From Georgenia thermotolerans (GTDB taxonomy: Bacteria; Actinomycetota; Actinomycetes; Actinomycetales; Actinomycetaceae): a DNA stretch of 64,000 bases. A program made the translations under genes and the position numbers. Under the pieces are notes generated by a model that ran no database searches, was not told where the DNA came from, and was given only the letters and a program-made list of their open reading frames with translations. Location of the stretch: NCBI RefSeq assembly GCF_009193185.1, contig NZ_VUKF01000012.1, positions 1 to 64,000 on the forward strand, given 5' to 3'. How positions within the stretch are numbered: position 1 is the stretch's first letter; each line of letters opens with the position of its first letter. This document shows positions 1-7,892 of the stretch, one piece after another.

Positions 1-1
1 G

Positions 2-505
2 GGGCCGACCCGCCTCAGCGTCCGGCCGGCCCGCCCGAGCACGGGGCCGACGCGCCCGAGCGCCCGGTCGGCCCACAAGCGCGGCCGCCGCCGGTGGGTC
101 GGCGCGGGCGCCCTCGCGGCCGCCGTCGCGGGGGCCGTCGTCGTCGCGACCACGACGGCCGGTGCGCCCACGGACGGCGTCGTGCCGAAGGCGCCCATCG
201 CCCTGGACGGGGCGCGGACCGTCACGGTGCCCGCAGACGCCACCGGGCCCGCGTCGTTCACCGGGGAGCGGGCTCCGGAGGTCGAGGTCGTCCCGCCGCC
301 CCCGCCGCAGGTGCAGCCCGACACCGCTCGTCAGATCGACGGCGAGAAGTCCGGCCGGCAGGCTGAGCCCAAGAAGGACAAGGATGAGCCCAAGAAGGGC
401 AAGGACAAGAAGGACAACAAGGGCAAGGACAAGAAGGACAACAAGGGCAAGGACAACAAGGGCAAGGGGAAGAAGGAGAAGGGCGACGACGAGAACGAGA
501 ACTGA
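2..505 (+). CDS. Membrane-anchored Lys-rich protein, 5' end outside window
   Basis: An open frame runs from the window edge to a TGA at 503-505, so the N-terminus is missing. The first GTG at 182 lies after the membrane segment and is unlikely to be the start. Visible parts are a basic, Pro/Arg-rich stretch, one hydrophobic helix (about visible residues 32-52) preceded by Arg residues, a Pro-rich spacer, and a C-terminal tail built from repeats of the type KKDNKGKD with acidic residues at the very end. The layout suggests a single-pass protein with a highly charged, disordered tail outside the membrane. The family is not recognised; the tail could bind polyanions or the cell wall (inference only). 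Confidence 0.6.
   Translation, partial: GPTRLSVRPARPSTGPTRPSARSAHKRGRRRWVGAGALAAAVAGAVVVATTTAGAPTDGVVPKAPIALDGARTVTVPADATGPASFTGERAPEVEVVPPPPPQVQPDTARQIDGEKSGRQAEPKKDKDEPKKGKDKKDNKGKDKKDNKGKDNKGKGKKEKGDDENEN
370..482 (+). repeat. Coding repeat for Lys/Asp-rich tail
   Basis: Degenerate tandem units of the form aagaaggacaacaagggcaag encode the KKDNKGK-type tail of the preceding protein. It is A-rich compared with everything around it because Lys, Asp and Asn codons dominate. Confidence 0.6.
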
Positions 506-575
506 CCCCACCCGCGTCGCCCGGACGTCCCAGATCCGGGGCAATCCCGCCCGGAGCTCCTCACGCCGGCGTTCC

Positions 576-899
576 TCAGCGGCTCTCCGGCGCCGACCAC
601 TCCACGACGAGCTCGGCGCGCTGACCGAACCGCTCGAGGTGCCCGCCGACGACGCGCTGGACCGTGGCGAGCCCGTCAAGGTCGGGCGCGACGGCGATCA
701 GGAGCAGATGGTCCTCACGCACGAGGACATCGCCGTAGCCGACGGTCAGACGGATGCGGTGGCCGTCCGGGAGGTCTTCGACCGTCGCCTTGCGCCCCAG
801 GTGCGAGGCGAGTTGCTTGGCGTACCGGGCGGCCGCGTCGGTGCGCACGTTCGCGCTGGCGCTCACCAGGGCGCCCTGCTCGTCGGTGTGGCCGGTCAT
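576..899 (-). CDS. DUF2218 domain protein
   Basis: This 107-residue protein has the full-length pattern of the DUF2218 family: an N-terminal segment with RYAKQLASHLGRK, then GHRIRLTVGYGDV and a C-terminal helix ending in ERFGQR and VVEW. The family's biochemical function is unknown; members are often found next to iron- or stress-related genes. Its ATG overlaps the stop of the upstream padR gene by four bases (896-899), so the two are translationally coupled and presumably controlled by the same operator at 1517-1536. Confidence 0.8.
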   Translation of the reverse strand: MTGHTDEQGALVSASANVRTDAAARYAKQLASHLGRKATVEDLPDGHRIRLTVGYGDVLVREDHLLLIAVAPDLDGLATVQRVVGGHLERFGQRAELVVEWSAPESR

Positions 900-1513
900 C
901 GGGCCTCACCCCCGGCGGCGTCCGGCGCTCCGTCTGGCACCGACTCGCCCGCCAGGACGAGGTAGACCTTTCGGCGCGCCTCGGCGAGCAGCGCCGCGGC
1001 GGCCTTCCGCTGGTCGTCGGTGCCCGTGCGGGCGACGACCCGGACCGCCTCGTGCAGCTGACCGATCTCGCCGCGCAGGTCGACGTCGTCCGCCCCGTCG
1101 GAGCGGCCGGCGAACGGGTCGGCCCAGGACCCGGCCTCACGCTCCACCAGCGCGCGGCCCTCCTCGGTCAGCGCCGCCTGGCGCCGCCCGCCGCCCGCGG
1201 CCGTCATCGTGACCAGGCCCTCGTCCTCGAGCTGGCTCAGGGTGGGGTAGATCGCGCCGGGGCTGGGGTGCCACCGGCCGCCGCTGCGCTCGACGATCGT
1301 CTCCATCAGCTGGTACCCGTGCATCGGCTCCTCGGCCAGCAGCAGCAGGACGGCGATGCGGACGTCGCCGCGGGACCTGCGGCCGCCGCGCCGCCTGGGG
1401 AAGGCGCCGGGCTCGCCCGGGCCGGGACCGTGTCCCCAGTGACCGCCGCGCGGGCCGCGGCCTCCCCGGGGGCCGCGCCCGGGCTCGGACCTCATGTACT
1501 CATCGTTTCTCAT
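896..1513 (-). CDS. PadR family transcriptional regulator
   Basis: After a Gly/Arg/Pro-rich disordered N-terminus comes the PadR winged helix: DVRIAVLLLLAEEPMHGYQLM, then PSPGAIYPTLSQLEDEGLV and a wing rich in Gly/Arg, followed by a C-terminal helical dimerisation segment. It should repress its own operon by binding the palindrome at 1517-1536. Candidate starts are GTG 1522, ATG 1519, ATG 1513 and ATG 1495. The first two fall inside the palindrome and no clear Shine-Dalgarno precedes any of them, so a leaderless start at 1513 or a start at 1495 is likely. It overlaps the DUF2218 gene by ATGA. Confidence 0.85.
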   Translation of the reverse strand: MRNDEYMRSEPGRGPRGGRGPRGGHWGHGPGPGEPGAFPRRRGGRRSRGDVRIAVLLLLAEEPMHGYQLMETIVERSGGRWHPSPGAIYPTLSQLEDEGLVTMTAAGGGRRQAALTEEGRALVEREAGSWADPFAGRSDGADDVDLRGEIGQLHEAVRVVARTGTDDQRKAAAALLAEARRKVYLVLAGESVPDGAPDAAGGEAR

Positions 1514-1516
1514 GCA

Positions 1517-1536
1517 CATCACGATATATCGTGATG
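1517..1536. promoter_or_regulatory. 20-bp perfect palindrome, padR operator
   Basis: CATCACGATATATCGTGATG reads the same on both strands and sits exactly where the -10 element of padR would lie (GATATA on the minus strand). PadR proteins commonly bind such CGATATATCG-type dyads and autoregulate, so this is the probable operator of the padR-DUF2218 operon. Confidence 0.8.
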
Positions 1537-1618
1537 GTGTTTACGTCGAGGGTGCGGACCCCGGCCGCGCCTCTCAGATCGGCTCAGCGGGCTGGGCGCC
1601 GAGGGGCCGGGCGGTCCC

Positions 1619-2479
1619 TCAGCCGACGCGTGCCGCGAGCCGCTCGGCCCGCTCGCGCAGGCGCGGCGCGTCGAGCTCGGCCGCCATGGCCGCCGCCTCG
1701 GCCGTCGGCCCGGCCCACCGCCACTCGTCCACGGTGCCCACGGGGGCGTCCGTCCGGGCCGTGGCGATGTCCCGGAAGAGCAGCGCGAGGTCCCACTGCT
1801 CGCGCAGCACCGCGTTGAGCTTGGCCGCCGAGCGCACCCCGGTGTCCCAGGCGAGCGGGTCGGTGGGGATGTCCTCCAGGTGCCCGAAGCGGTCGAGCAC
1901 CGCGGCGGCGGACTTCGCGCCCCAGCCGGGCAGGCCCGGGAACCCGTCGGCGCTGTCGCCGACCAGGGCGAGCAGGTCGGGCACGGACGCCGGCGCCACG
2001 CCCAGGCGGGCGCGCACGCCGTCGGTGTCGAACCACTTGTCCTGCCGGCGGTCCCACTGCCAGACCTTCCCGCCCACGCACTGGGCGAGGTCCTTGTCGG
2101 GGGTGCAGATGGCGACCCGTTCGACACGCGGGTCGGCGGCGGCGACGCGCGCGGCCGCCGCGAGGGCGTCGTCGGCCTCCTGCTCGACCATCGGCCACAC
2201 CGGGAAGCCGAACGCCGTCAGCGCCGCCTCCACCAGCGGGAACTGGGCGGTCAGATGGGGGTCGACGCCGGCGCCGTCCTTGTACGTCGGCCACATGGCG
2301 TTGCGGAAGGACTCGATGACGTGGTCGGTGGCCACCGCCACGTGGGTCGCACCCTGCTCGAGCAGGCCCAGGCAGGAGGCGACGACGCCGCGGGTGGCGC
2401 CGCGGTCGGCGTCCTTGTTCGCCGGGGAGAAGTGCTGCCGGAACAGCTCGTAGGTGCCGTCGACCAGGTGGATCCGCAT
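1619..2479 (-). CDS. 5'-3' exonuclease (PolA-type FEN/PIN domain)
   Basis: The 286-residue protein matches stand-alone actinobacterial 5'-3' exonucleases related to the N-terminal domain of DNA polymerase I. Acidic metal-binding positions are visible in LVDGTYE (residue 7), EQEADDA and CTPDKDLAQ. The helix-three-turn-helix DNA-binding motif reads GDSADGFPGLPGWGAKSAA. It would remove flaps or RNA primers in repair or replication. No good ribosome site precedes the ATG. It follows ppk2 by 24 bases in the same direction, so co-transcription is likely. Confidence 0.85.
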   Translation of the reverse strand: MRIHLVDGTYELFRQHFSPANKDADRGATRGVVASCLGLLEQGATHVAVATDHVIESFRNAMWPTYKDGAGVDPHLTAQFPLVEAALTAFGFPVWPMVEQEADDALAAAARVAAADPRVERVAICTPDKDLAQCVGGKVWQWDRRQDKWFDTDGVRARLGVAPASVPDLLALVGDSADGFPGLPGWGAKSAAAVLDRFGHLEDIPTDPLAWDTGVRSAAKLNAVLREQWDLALLFRDIATARTDAPVGTVDEWRWAGPTAEAAAMAAELDAPRLRERAERLAARVG

Positions 2480-2503
2480 GGGGTGAGCCTGGCACAGCGG
2501 GGC

Positions 2504-3460
2504 CTACTTGTGGGACGGGTCCTCCACGAGCGACGACGCCCAGTCCGGCACGTACTTGGAGACCTCGATCGGCGGGCGCTGGTAGCCGGTGCCCGCCGGG
2601 CGCTCGGGCAGCTTGACCTTCTCGGGTTCGACGTCGCGGTAGGGCAGGGAGCTGAGCAGGTGGTGGATCATGTTCAGCCGCGCCTGCTTCTTGGAGTCCG
2701 AGGCGACGTGGTGCCAGGGCGCGACCTGGGTGTCGGTGTGGACCATCATCTCGTCCTTGGCGCGGGAGAAGTCCTCCCACCGGGTGATCGACTCCAGGTC
2801 GATGGGGGAGAGCTTCCACTGGCGCAGCGGGTCGTGCAGGCGCTTCCTGAACCGGGCGAACTGGACGTCGTCCGAGACGGAGAACCAGTACTTGCGCAGG
2901 AAGATGCCGTCCTCGACGAGCATCTGCTCGAAGATCGGGCACTGACGCAGGAAGCGCTTGTGCTCCTCGGGGGTGCAGAACCCCATGACCTTCTCGACGC
3001 CGGCGCGGTTGTACCAGGAACGGTCGAAGAGGACCATCTCGCCCGCCGCCGGCAGGTGCTCGACGTAGCGCTGGAAGTACCACTGGCCCTTCTCGCGCTC
3101 GGTGGGCGCCGGCAGCGCGGCGATGCGCACCACGCGCGGGGAGAGGTACTCGGTGATCCGCTTGATCGTGCCGCCCTTGCCCGCCGCGTCCCTGCCCTCG
3201 AAGATGACGACGACGCGGGCGCCGGTGGCCTTGACCCACGACTGGAGCTTCCCCAGCTCGCCCTGCAGCCGGTAGAGCTCGGCGTTGTAGACCCTCGTGG
3301 GGATCTTGGTGACCCGGAAGCCGGAGACCTCCGGGGACACCTCCCCCTCGACCACCCCGTCGGGGTGGTCGGCGCCGTCGGGCAGCTCCAGGCCCGGCGG
3401 CGGGACCTTCGGGACGCGGCCCGTGCTGTCGTTGTCGGCACGCTTCTTCGCGGCTGCCAT
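2504..3460 (-). CDS. ppk2: Polyphosphate kinase 2 (PPK2)
   Basis: The 318-residue protein has the PPK2 core: Walker A-like GRDAAGKGG (89-97), the lid and substrate segment DRSWYNRAGVEKVMGF from residue 146, and the WKLSPIDLES region. PPK2 enzymes transfer phosphate between polyphosphate and nucleoside mono- or diphosphates in the cytoplasm, regenerating NTPs or making polyphosphate. A Lys-rich disordered N-terminus precedes the domain. A phosphate-binding gene (pstS with a PHO box) lies less than 1 kb away, consistent with a phosphate and polyphosphate theme, although no PHO box was seen upstream of ppk2. Confidence 0.93.
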   Translation of the reverse strand: MAAAKKRADNDSTGRVPKVPPPGLELPDGADHPDGVVEGEVSPEVSGFRVTKIPTRVYNAELYRLQGELGKLQSWVKATGARVVVIFEGRDAAGKGGTIKRITEYLSPRVVRIAALPAPTEREKGQWYFQRYVEHLPAAGEMVLFDRSWYNRAGVEKVMGFCTPEEHKRFLRQCPIFEQMLVEDGIFLRKYWFSVSDDVQFARFRKRLHDPLRQWKLSPIDLESITRWEDFSRAKDEMMVHTDTQVAPWHHVASDSKKQARLNMIHHLLSSLPYRDVEPEKVKLPERPAGTGYQRPPIEVSKYVPDWASSLVEDPSHK

Positions 3461-3507
3461 GGGGGCAGGTTAGTGCGCGAGGACGCGCGGCACATGCGGA
3501 AGGGCCC

Positions 3508-3513
3508 TACGCT
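3508..3513 (+). promoter_or_regulatory. Putative -10 element for the YtxH-like gene
   Basis: TACGCT fits the TANNNT pattern and lies 38 bases before the ATG at 3551. No clear -35 element was recognised. Confidence 0.35.
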
Positions 3514-3550
3514 CGGGAAGCAGACCAGCACGTACGCACCGGAGGTTCTC

Positions 3551-3910
3551 ATGGGCAAGTTCTCGTTCGTCGTCGGCGCCGGCCTGGGCTACGTCCTCGG
3601 GACCCGGGCGGGCCGCGCCCAGTACGAGCGCATCAAGAAGGCGAGCTCCGTCGTCTGGTCCAGCCCCCGCGTGCAGGAGCGGGTCCAGAAGGTGGAGACG
3701 AAGGTCGGGGACATCGCCCGGACGCAGAGCGCGGCGATGACCGACAAGATCGTCGCCCAGGTCAAGGACCGGATCCTCGGTGGCCCCGCCACCCCCGCGC
3801 GTCCCGCCGGTTCGGGGACCGCCGGCACCCGGACCGCCGGGGCGTCCGGCAACGGCGCCACGACCGGCGCGCAGACCCCGCCCGCGGAGCCGATCCCGCC
3901 CGTCTCCTGA
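3551..3910 (+). CDS. YtxH-like small membrane-associated protein
   Basis: The ATG at 3551 follows a strong GGAGG at 3541-3545. The 119-residue product begins with a short Gly-rich hydrophobic segment (FVVGAGLGYVLGTRAGR) and the following RAQYERIKK and VQERVQKVETKV helices, typical of YtxH-type proteins in actinobacteria. The C-terminal third is Pro/Ala/Gly/Thr-rich and probably disordered. The function of this family is unknown; a role at the cell envelope is inferred from the membrane segment. Confidence 0.75.
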   Translation: MGKFSFVVGAGLGYVLGTRAGRAQYERIKKASSVVWSSPRVQERVQKVETKVGDIARTQSAAMTDKIVAQVKDRILGGPATPARPAGSGTAGTRTAGASGNGATTGAQTPPAEPIPPVS

Positions 3911-3922
3911 CCCCCGCGTAGA

Positions 3923-4040
3923 GCGCGAGACGTCAAGTAGCGCGCGAGACGTCAACTCGTGCGCGAGGCGTCACGTCGTGCGCGGCGTCGCGTCGTGCGC
4001 GGCGTCGCGTTCCGCGAGGCGTCACGTAGCGGGCGAGACG
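3923..4040. repeat. 19-bp tandem repeat array, locus A
   Basis: About seven units of a roughly 19-bp repeat occupy the gap after the YtxH-like gene. The first three start at 3923, 3942 and 3961, exactly 19 bases apart, and begin GCGCGAGACGTCAA, GCGCGAGACGTCAA and GCGCGAGGCGTCAC. Later units (about 3980, 3997, 4012 and 4031) are more diverged, and two lack two bases. The same unit recurs at 41815 and 62865. Confidence 0.85.
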
Positions 4041-4133
4041 GCCGTCGTGCCGCGCTGTGACGCGCGCTGTCGTGCGCAAGGCGCCGTCTTCCTCATTTCC
4101 TCACCCAGGGCGGGCTCGCGTCGACGTCTACCT

Positions 4134-4155
4134 GTTCACGCAGTGTTCACCGACT
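4134..4155 (+). promoter_or_regulatory. PHO box (two 11-bp direct repeats) of pstS
   Basis: GTTCACGCAGT at 4134-4144 is followed immediately by GTTCACCGACT at 4145-4155. This matches the actinobacterial PhoP box, made of 11-nt direct repeat units starting with GTTCACC. A TAGCCT -10 candidate follows at 4183-4188. Phosphate-starvation induction of pstS by PhoR-PhoP is the expected outcome. Confidence 0.85.
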
Positions 4156-4182
4156 CCCGACATGACGGACACCTCCGCGACC

Positions 4183-4188
4183 TAGCCT
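4183..4188 (+). promoter_or_regulatory. Putative -10 element of pstS
   Basis: TAGCCT lies 28 bases after the PHO box and 46 bases before the pstS ATG, a spacing consistent with an activator bound at the -35 region. Confidence 0.45.
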
Positions 4189-4233
4189 CCTGACGCGTTC
4201 GGCAGTTGATCCAGCACGCGCCCGGAGGGGCCC

Positions 4234-5346
4234 ATGTCTCGATCCCGCTCGACCCTGCGGCGCCTGACCGCCGCCGGTGGTGCCGCAGCCCTTGCCCTCA
4301 CGCTCGCCGCATGCGGCGGTGGCGGCGGCGGTGGAGGCGGCTCGACCGGCGGTTCCAGCGGGACCCTGCCCGGGGCCGGTGCGTCGTCGCAGGAGAAGGC
4401 GATGAACGGCTGGCTGGCCGGGTTCCAGGAGCAGCACCCCGGCGTGAACGTCTCCTACGACCCGGTCGGGTCCGGGACCGGGCGCGAGCAGTTCCTCAAC
4501 GGCTCGGTGCTCTTCGCCGGGTCGGACAAGGCGATGTCCGCCGAGGAGGTGGCCAAGGCGAAGGAGCGCTGCTCCGGCAGCGAGGCCCTCGAGCTGCCGG
4601 TCTACATCTCGCCCATCGCGGTCGCCTACAACCTGCCCGGATCACCGCAGCACCTCAACCTCACGCCCGAGACGCTCGCCAAGATCTTCAACGGCGACAT
4701 CAAGACGTGGAACGACCCGGCCATCGCCGCCGACAACCCTGGCGTCCAGCTCCCCTCGACGGCGATCGTGCCGGTGAACCGCTCGGACAACTCGGGCACG
4801 ACGGAGAACTTCACGGAGTACCTCGCCGAGGCGGCCGGCGGCGCCTGGCCCCACGAGCCGAGCGAGAAGTGGCCCCTCCAGGGCACCCAGTCCGGCGCCC
4901 AGACGTCCGGCGTCGTCCAGACGCTCCAGGGCTCGGAGGGCACCATCGCCTACCTCGACGCCTCCCAGGTGCCGAAGGGCATGGGGACCGCGGCCGTGAA
5001 GGTGGGCAACGAGTTCGTGCCCTACTCACCGCAGGCCGCGGCCGCCGTCGTCGACGCCTCACCACCCGCGCCGGACGCGACCGACCTGCGCCTGACCATC
5101 GACATCGCCCGCGACACCACCCAGGCCGGCGCCTACCCGGTGGTGCTCGTCTCCTACGAGATCGCCTGCTCGCTCTACGACAAGAAGCAGGACGCGGACA
5201 ACGTCAAGGCGCTGCTGACGTACATCGCCTCGCCCGAGGGGCAGGACCGTGCGGCCGACCCGAGCGTCGCCGGCTCCGCCCCGATCACCGACGCCCTGCG
5301 GCAGAAGGTCGACGCCGCCATCAACCAGATCAGCGGGAAGGCCTGA
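4234..5346 (+). CDS. pstS: Phosphate ABC transporter substrate-binding lipoprotein PstS
   Basis: A Sec signal with lipobox LTLAAC precedes a Gly/Ser linker and a periplasmic-type binding domain. PstS landmarks include GAGASSQ, YDPVGSGTGREQF, FAGSD, the segment LAKIFNGDIKTWNDP, and NRSDNSGTTENF. It captures inorganic phosphate outside the membrane for the Pst importer. GGAGGGG at 4224-4230 serves the ATG at 4234, and a PHO box lies upstream. The permease and ATPase genes (pstC, pstA, pstB) do not follow; the next gene encodes a VIT1-like protein. This pstS is therefore either an orphan copy or works with a transporter encoded elsewhere. Confidence 0.95.
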   Translation: MSRSRSTLRRLTAAGGAAALALTLAACGGGGGGGGGSTGGSSGTLPGAGASSQEKAMNGWLAGFQEQHPGVNVSYDPVGSGTGREQFLNGSVLFAGSDKAMSAEEVAKAKERCSGSEALELPVYISPIAVAYNLPGSPQHLNLTPETLAKIFNGDIKTWNDPAIAADNPGVQLPSTAIVPVNRSDNSGTTENFTEYLAEAAGGAWPHEPSEKWPLQGTQSGAQTSGVVQTLQGSEGTIAYLDASQVPKGMGTAAVKVGNEFVPYSPQAAAAVVDASPPAPDATDLRLTIDIARDTTQAGAYPVVLVSYEIACSLYDKKQDADNVKALLTYIASPEGQDRAADPSVAGSAPITDALRQKVDAAINQISGKA

Positions 5347-5378
5347 CGACGGCCGGCCGGAACTCCCTGCCCCAGGGT

Positions 5379-5423
5379 GGCCGCGAACGCGGTTTTCCCG
5401 CGTCCTGACGCCGATTTTTCGGC
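5379..5423 (+). terminator. Possible terminator after pstS
   Basis: Two short GC-rich inverted repeats with T-runs follow pstS: CCGC-GAAC-GCGG followed by TTTT (5381-5395), and GCCGA-TTTT-TCGGC (5410-5423). Either could form a weak intrinsic terminator. Confidence 0.35.
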
Positions 5424-5485
5424 CCGACGAACAGTGGGGCATTCCACCTCGACGGCCCTGGAGGCGTCGCCGCGGCGCTGCCACC

Positions 5486-6583
5486 ATGAGCCATATGTCC
5501 GGTTCCCCGCCGCCCGCGCGCCCGCAGCCGACCCCCGCACAGGTCCGCCGATGGCGCCGCCACCTCGCGGACGAGCGGGCCGAGGGAGCCGTCTACCGGC
5601 ACCTGGCCGCCCGGCGCGAGGGGGAGGAGAAGGAGATCCTCCTCGGGCTCGCCGACGCCGAGCGGCGCCACGAGCAGCACTGGCGCGACCTGCTCGGCGA
5701 GCACGCCGGGCGGCCGGCCAAGGGCGCGCTGCGCACGCGGATCCTGGGCTGGCTCGCCCGCACCTTCGGCGGGGTGTTCGTCCTGGCGCTCGCGCAGAAC
5801 GCCGAGCAGCGCTCGGGCTACGCCACGAACGAGGACGCCACCACCGCGATGGCCGCCGACGAGCGCGTGCACGGGGAGGTGGTGCGCGCGCTGGCCAGCC
5901 GCGGCCGGGCCCGCATGTCGGGCAGCTTCCGCGCGGCGGTCTTCGGCGCCAACGACGGCCTGGTGTCCAATCTCGCGCTGGTCCTGGGCATCGGCGCGAC
6001 CGGGGTCTCCGCCGGCACCGTGCTGTTCACGGGCATCTCCGGCCTGCTCGCCGGCGCCCTGTCGATGGGGGCGGGGGAGTACGTCTCCGTGCGCTCCCAG
6101 CGCGAGCTGCTCGAGTCCTCCACGCCCGACCCCGACGCGCACCGGGTCATCCCCGACCTCGACCTCGAGGCCAACGAGCTCGCGCTGGTCTACCGCGCCC
6201 GCGGCATGTCCGTCGCCGAGGCGCAGGAGCACGCCGCCGGGATCATCGCCCGGGTCACGGCCGGGCAGGGGCTGCCCGAGCACGAGCGCCGGGAGTACGA
6301 GGAGGTCGGCAGCGGCTGGAACGCCGCCGTCTCGAGCTTCGGCTTCTTCGCCTCGGGCGCGCTCATCCCGATCCTGCCGTACATCTTCGGCCTCGCCGGC
6401 ACGCCGGCCGTGCTGCTGGCCGCCGGCCTGGTGGGCCTGGCGCTGCTGGGCACCGGCGCCGTCGTCGGCGTGCTGTCCGGGGCGCCGCCGCTGCGCCGGG
6501 CGCTGCGCCAGCTCGGCATCGGCTTCGGCGCGGCCGCGGTCACCTACCTGCTCGGCCTGGCGTTCGGCTCCTCGGTGGTCTGA
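5486..6583 (+). CDS. VIT1/CCC1-type transporter with ferritin-like N-domain
   Basis: The N-terminal third is a ferritin-like helical domain (RRWRRHLADERAEGAVYRHL, then ADAERRHEQHW), as in rubrerythrin-VIT1 fusions. The rest is a VIT1/CCC1 membrane domain, with FGANDGLVSNLALVLGIG, GALSMGAGEYVSVRSQREL and several C-terminal transmembrane helices. Such proteins move Fe(II) or Mn(II), usually out of the cytoplasm. Two ATGs (5486 and 5495) are possible and neither has a clear ribosome site. The 3' end overlaps the convergent lhgO gene by 40 bases. Confidence 0.85.
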   Translation: MSHMSGSPPPARPQPTPAQVRRWRRHLADERAEGAVYRHLAARREGEEKEILLGLADAERRHEQHWRDLLGEHAGRPAKGALRTRILGWLARTFGGVFVLALAQNAEQRSGYATNEDATTAMAADERVHGEVVRALASRGRARMSGSFRAAVFGANDGLVSNLALVLGIGATGVSAGTVLFTGISGLLAGALSMGAGEYVSVRSQRELLESSTPDPDAHRVIPDLDLEANELALVYRARGMSVAEAQEHAAGIIARVTAGQGLPEHERREYEEVGSGWNAAVSSFGFFASGALIPILPYIFGLAGTPAVLLAAGLVGLALLGTGAVVGVLSGAPPLRRALRQLGIGFGAAAVTYLLGLAFGSSVV

Positions 6584-7773
6584 CGCTCCCCGAGCACCCG
6601 GGCGGCGATCATCCGCCCGATCGGGAGCGCCGACGTCGCCGCCGGCGAGGGGGCGTTGGCCACGTGCAGCTGGCGCGGGGTCGCGCGCAGCAGGAAGTCC
6701 TCCGCCGGTGTGCCGTCGCGCATGATCGCCTGGGCGCGGATGCCAGCCACGTGCGGGCGCAGGTCGCGCGCCGTCAGGCTCGGGCAGTACTTGCGCGCCT
6801 GCGCCAGGTAGCCGGCCTTGACCACCGAGTTGACCGCCTCGGCCACGCCGGTGCGCAGGTTGGCGCGGGCAAAGCGCCACATGCCCGGGAAGCGGGCGAA
6901 GTCGGCGACGTCGCGGAGGGAGACGGCCCTCTTGGGGTAGCCCTCGCGGGCCAGGCCGAGCACGGCGTTGGGGCCCACGGTGATCCGCCCGTCGATCGTG
7001 GGGGAGAGGTGGACGCCCAGGAACGGCAGCTCCGGGTCGGGCACCGGGTAGATGAGGTGCTCGACCAGCCCCGCCCGGGTCGGCGGCAGCTCGTAGTACT
7101 CGCCCCGGAAGGGCACGATGCGGAAGTCGGGCTCGACCCCGCCCAGGCGCAGCACGCGGTCGGCCTGCAGCCCCGCGCACGCGACGAGGCGGCGGGCGCG
7201 GAAGCCCCGCCCCGGGGTCGCGACGTCGACGGCGTCCGCGCCCTCCCGGATGGCCGTCACCTCGACCCCGGTCAGCACCTCGCCGCCGCCGGCGCGCACC
7301 TCCTCGGCCATGGCCCGGGCCACCGCCCGGTAGTCCACGATGCCGGTCGAGCGCACGAGCAGCGCCTCCAGCCCGGTCACGTGCGGCTCGAGCTCGCGCA
7401 GCCGGCCGCGGTCGACCGGCTCGACGGCGATGCCGTTGACCCCGGCGCGCTCCCCGAGTCGGTGCAGCCGGGCGACCTCCGCGGCGGTGGTGGCCACGAC
7501 GAGCTTGCCGATCGTGCGGTACGGGATGCCGTGCGCGTCGCAGAACGCCTTGGTCGCCGCCTCCCCGGCGCGGCAGAGCGTGGCCTTGAGCGAGCCGGGC
7601 GCGTAGTAGATGCCGGCGTGGATCACGCCGGAGTTGTGGCCGGTCTGGTGCGCCGCCAGGGTGCGCTCCTTCTCCAGCACCGCCACCCGGCTGCCGGGCC
7701 GCTCGGCCAGCAGGTGCAGCGCGGTGGAGAGGCCGACGATGCCGCCGCCGATCACCAGGTAGTCGTAGGTCAT
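6544..7773 (-). CDS. lhgO: L-2-hydroxyglutarate oxidase
   Basis: The 409-residue flavoprotein starts with the FAD dinucleotide fold YDYLVIGGGIVGLSTA and continues with HNSGVIHAGIYY, a signature of the LhgO/L-2-hydroxyglutarate dehydrogenase branch of the DAO family. C-terminal landmarks are PFLGVHLSPTIDGRITVGPNAVL and the terminal SPAATSALPIGRMIA. It oxidises L-2-hydroxyglutarate to 2-oxoglutarate. GAGGAC precedes the ATG at 7773. The last residues lie antisense to the end of the VIT1-like gene. Confidence 0.9.
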   Translation of the reverse strand: MTYDYLVIGGGIVGLSTALHLLAERPGSRVAVLEKERTLAAHQTGHNSGVIHAGIYYAPGSLKATLCRAGEAATKAFCDAHGIPYRTIGKLVVATTAAEVARLHRLGERAGVNGIAVEPVDRGRLRELEPHVTGLEALLVRSTGIVDYRAVARAMAEEVRAGGGEVLTGVEVTAIREGADAVDVATPGRGFRARRLVACAGLQADRVLRLGGVEPDFRIVPFRGEYYELPPTRAGLVEHLIYPVPDPELPFLGVHLSPTIDGRITVGPNAVLGLAREGYPKRAVSLRDVADFARFPGMWRFARANLRTGVAEAVNSVVKAGYLAQARKYCPSLTARDLRPHVAGIRAQAIMRDGTPAEDFLLRATPRQLHVANAPSPAATSALPIGRMIAARVLGERQTTEEPNARPSR

Positions 7774-7892
7774 CGTGTCCTCGTTGAGCTCGACGCCCGG
7801 CGGCCGCGCCGGGTCGAGGCCAGTGTGGCGCAGCGGCCGGGCGGCGGTGGGCGGTTCGCGCCGACCGAGGTCGGTGACGAGGTACGCCCGGC

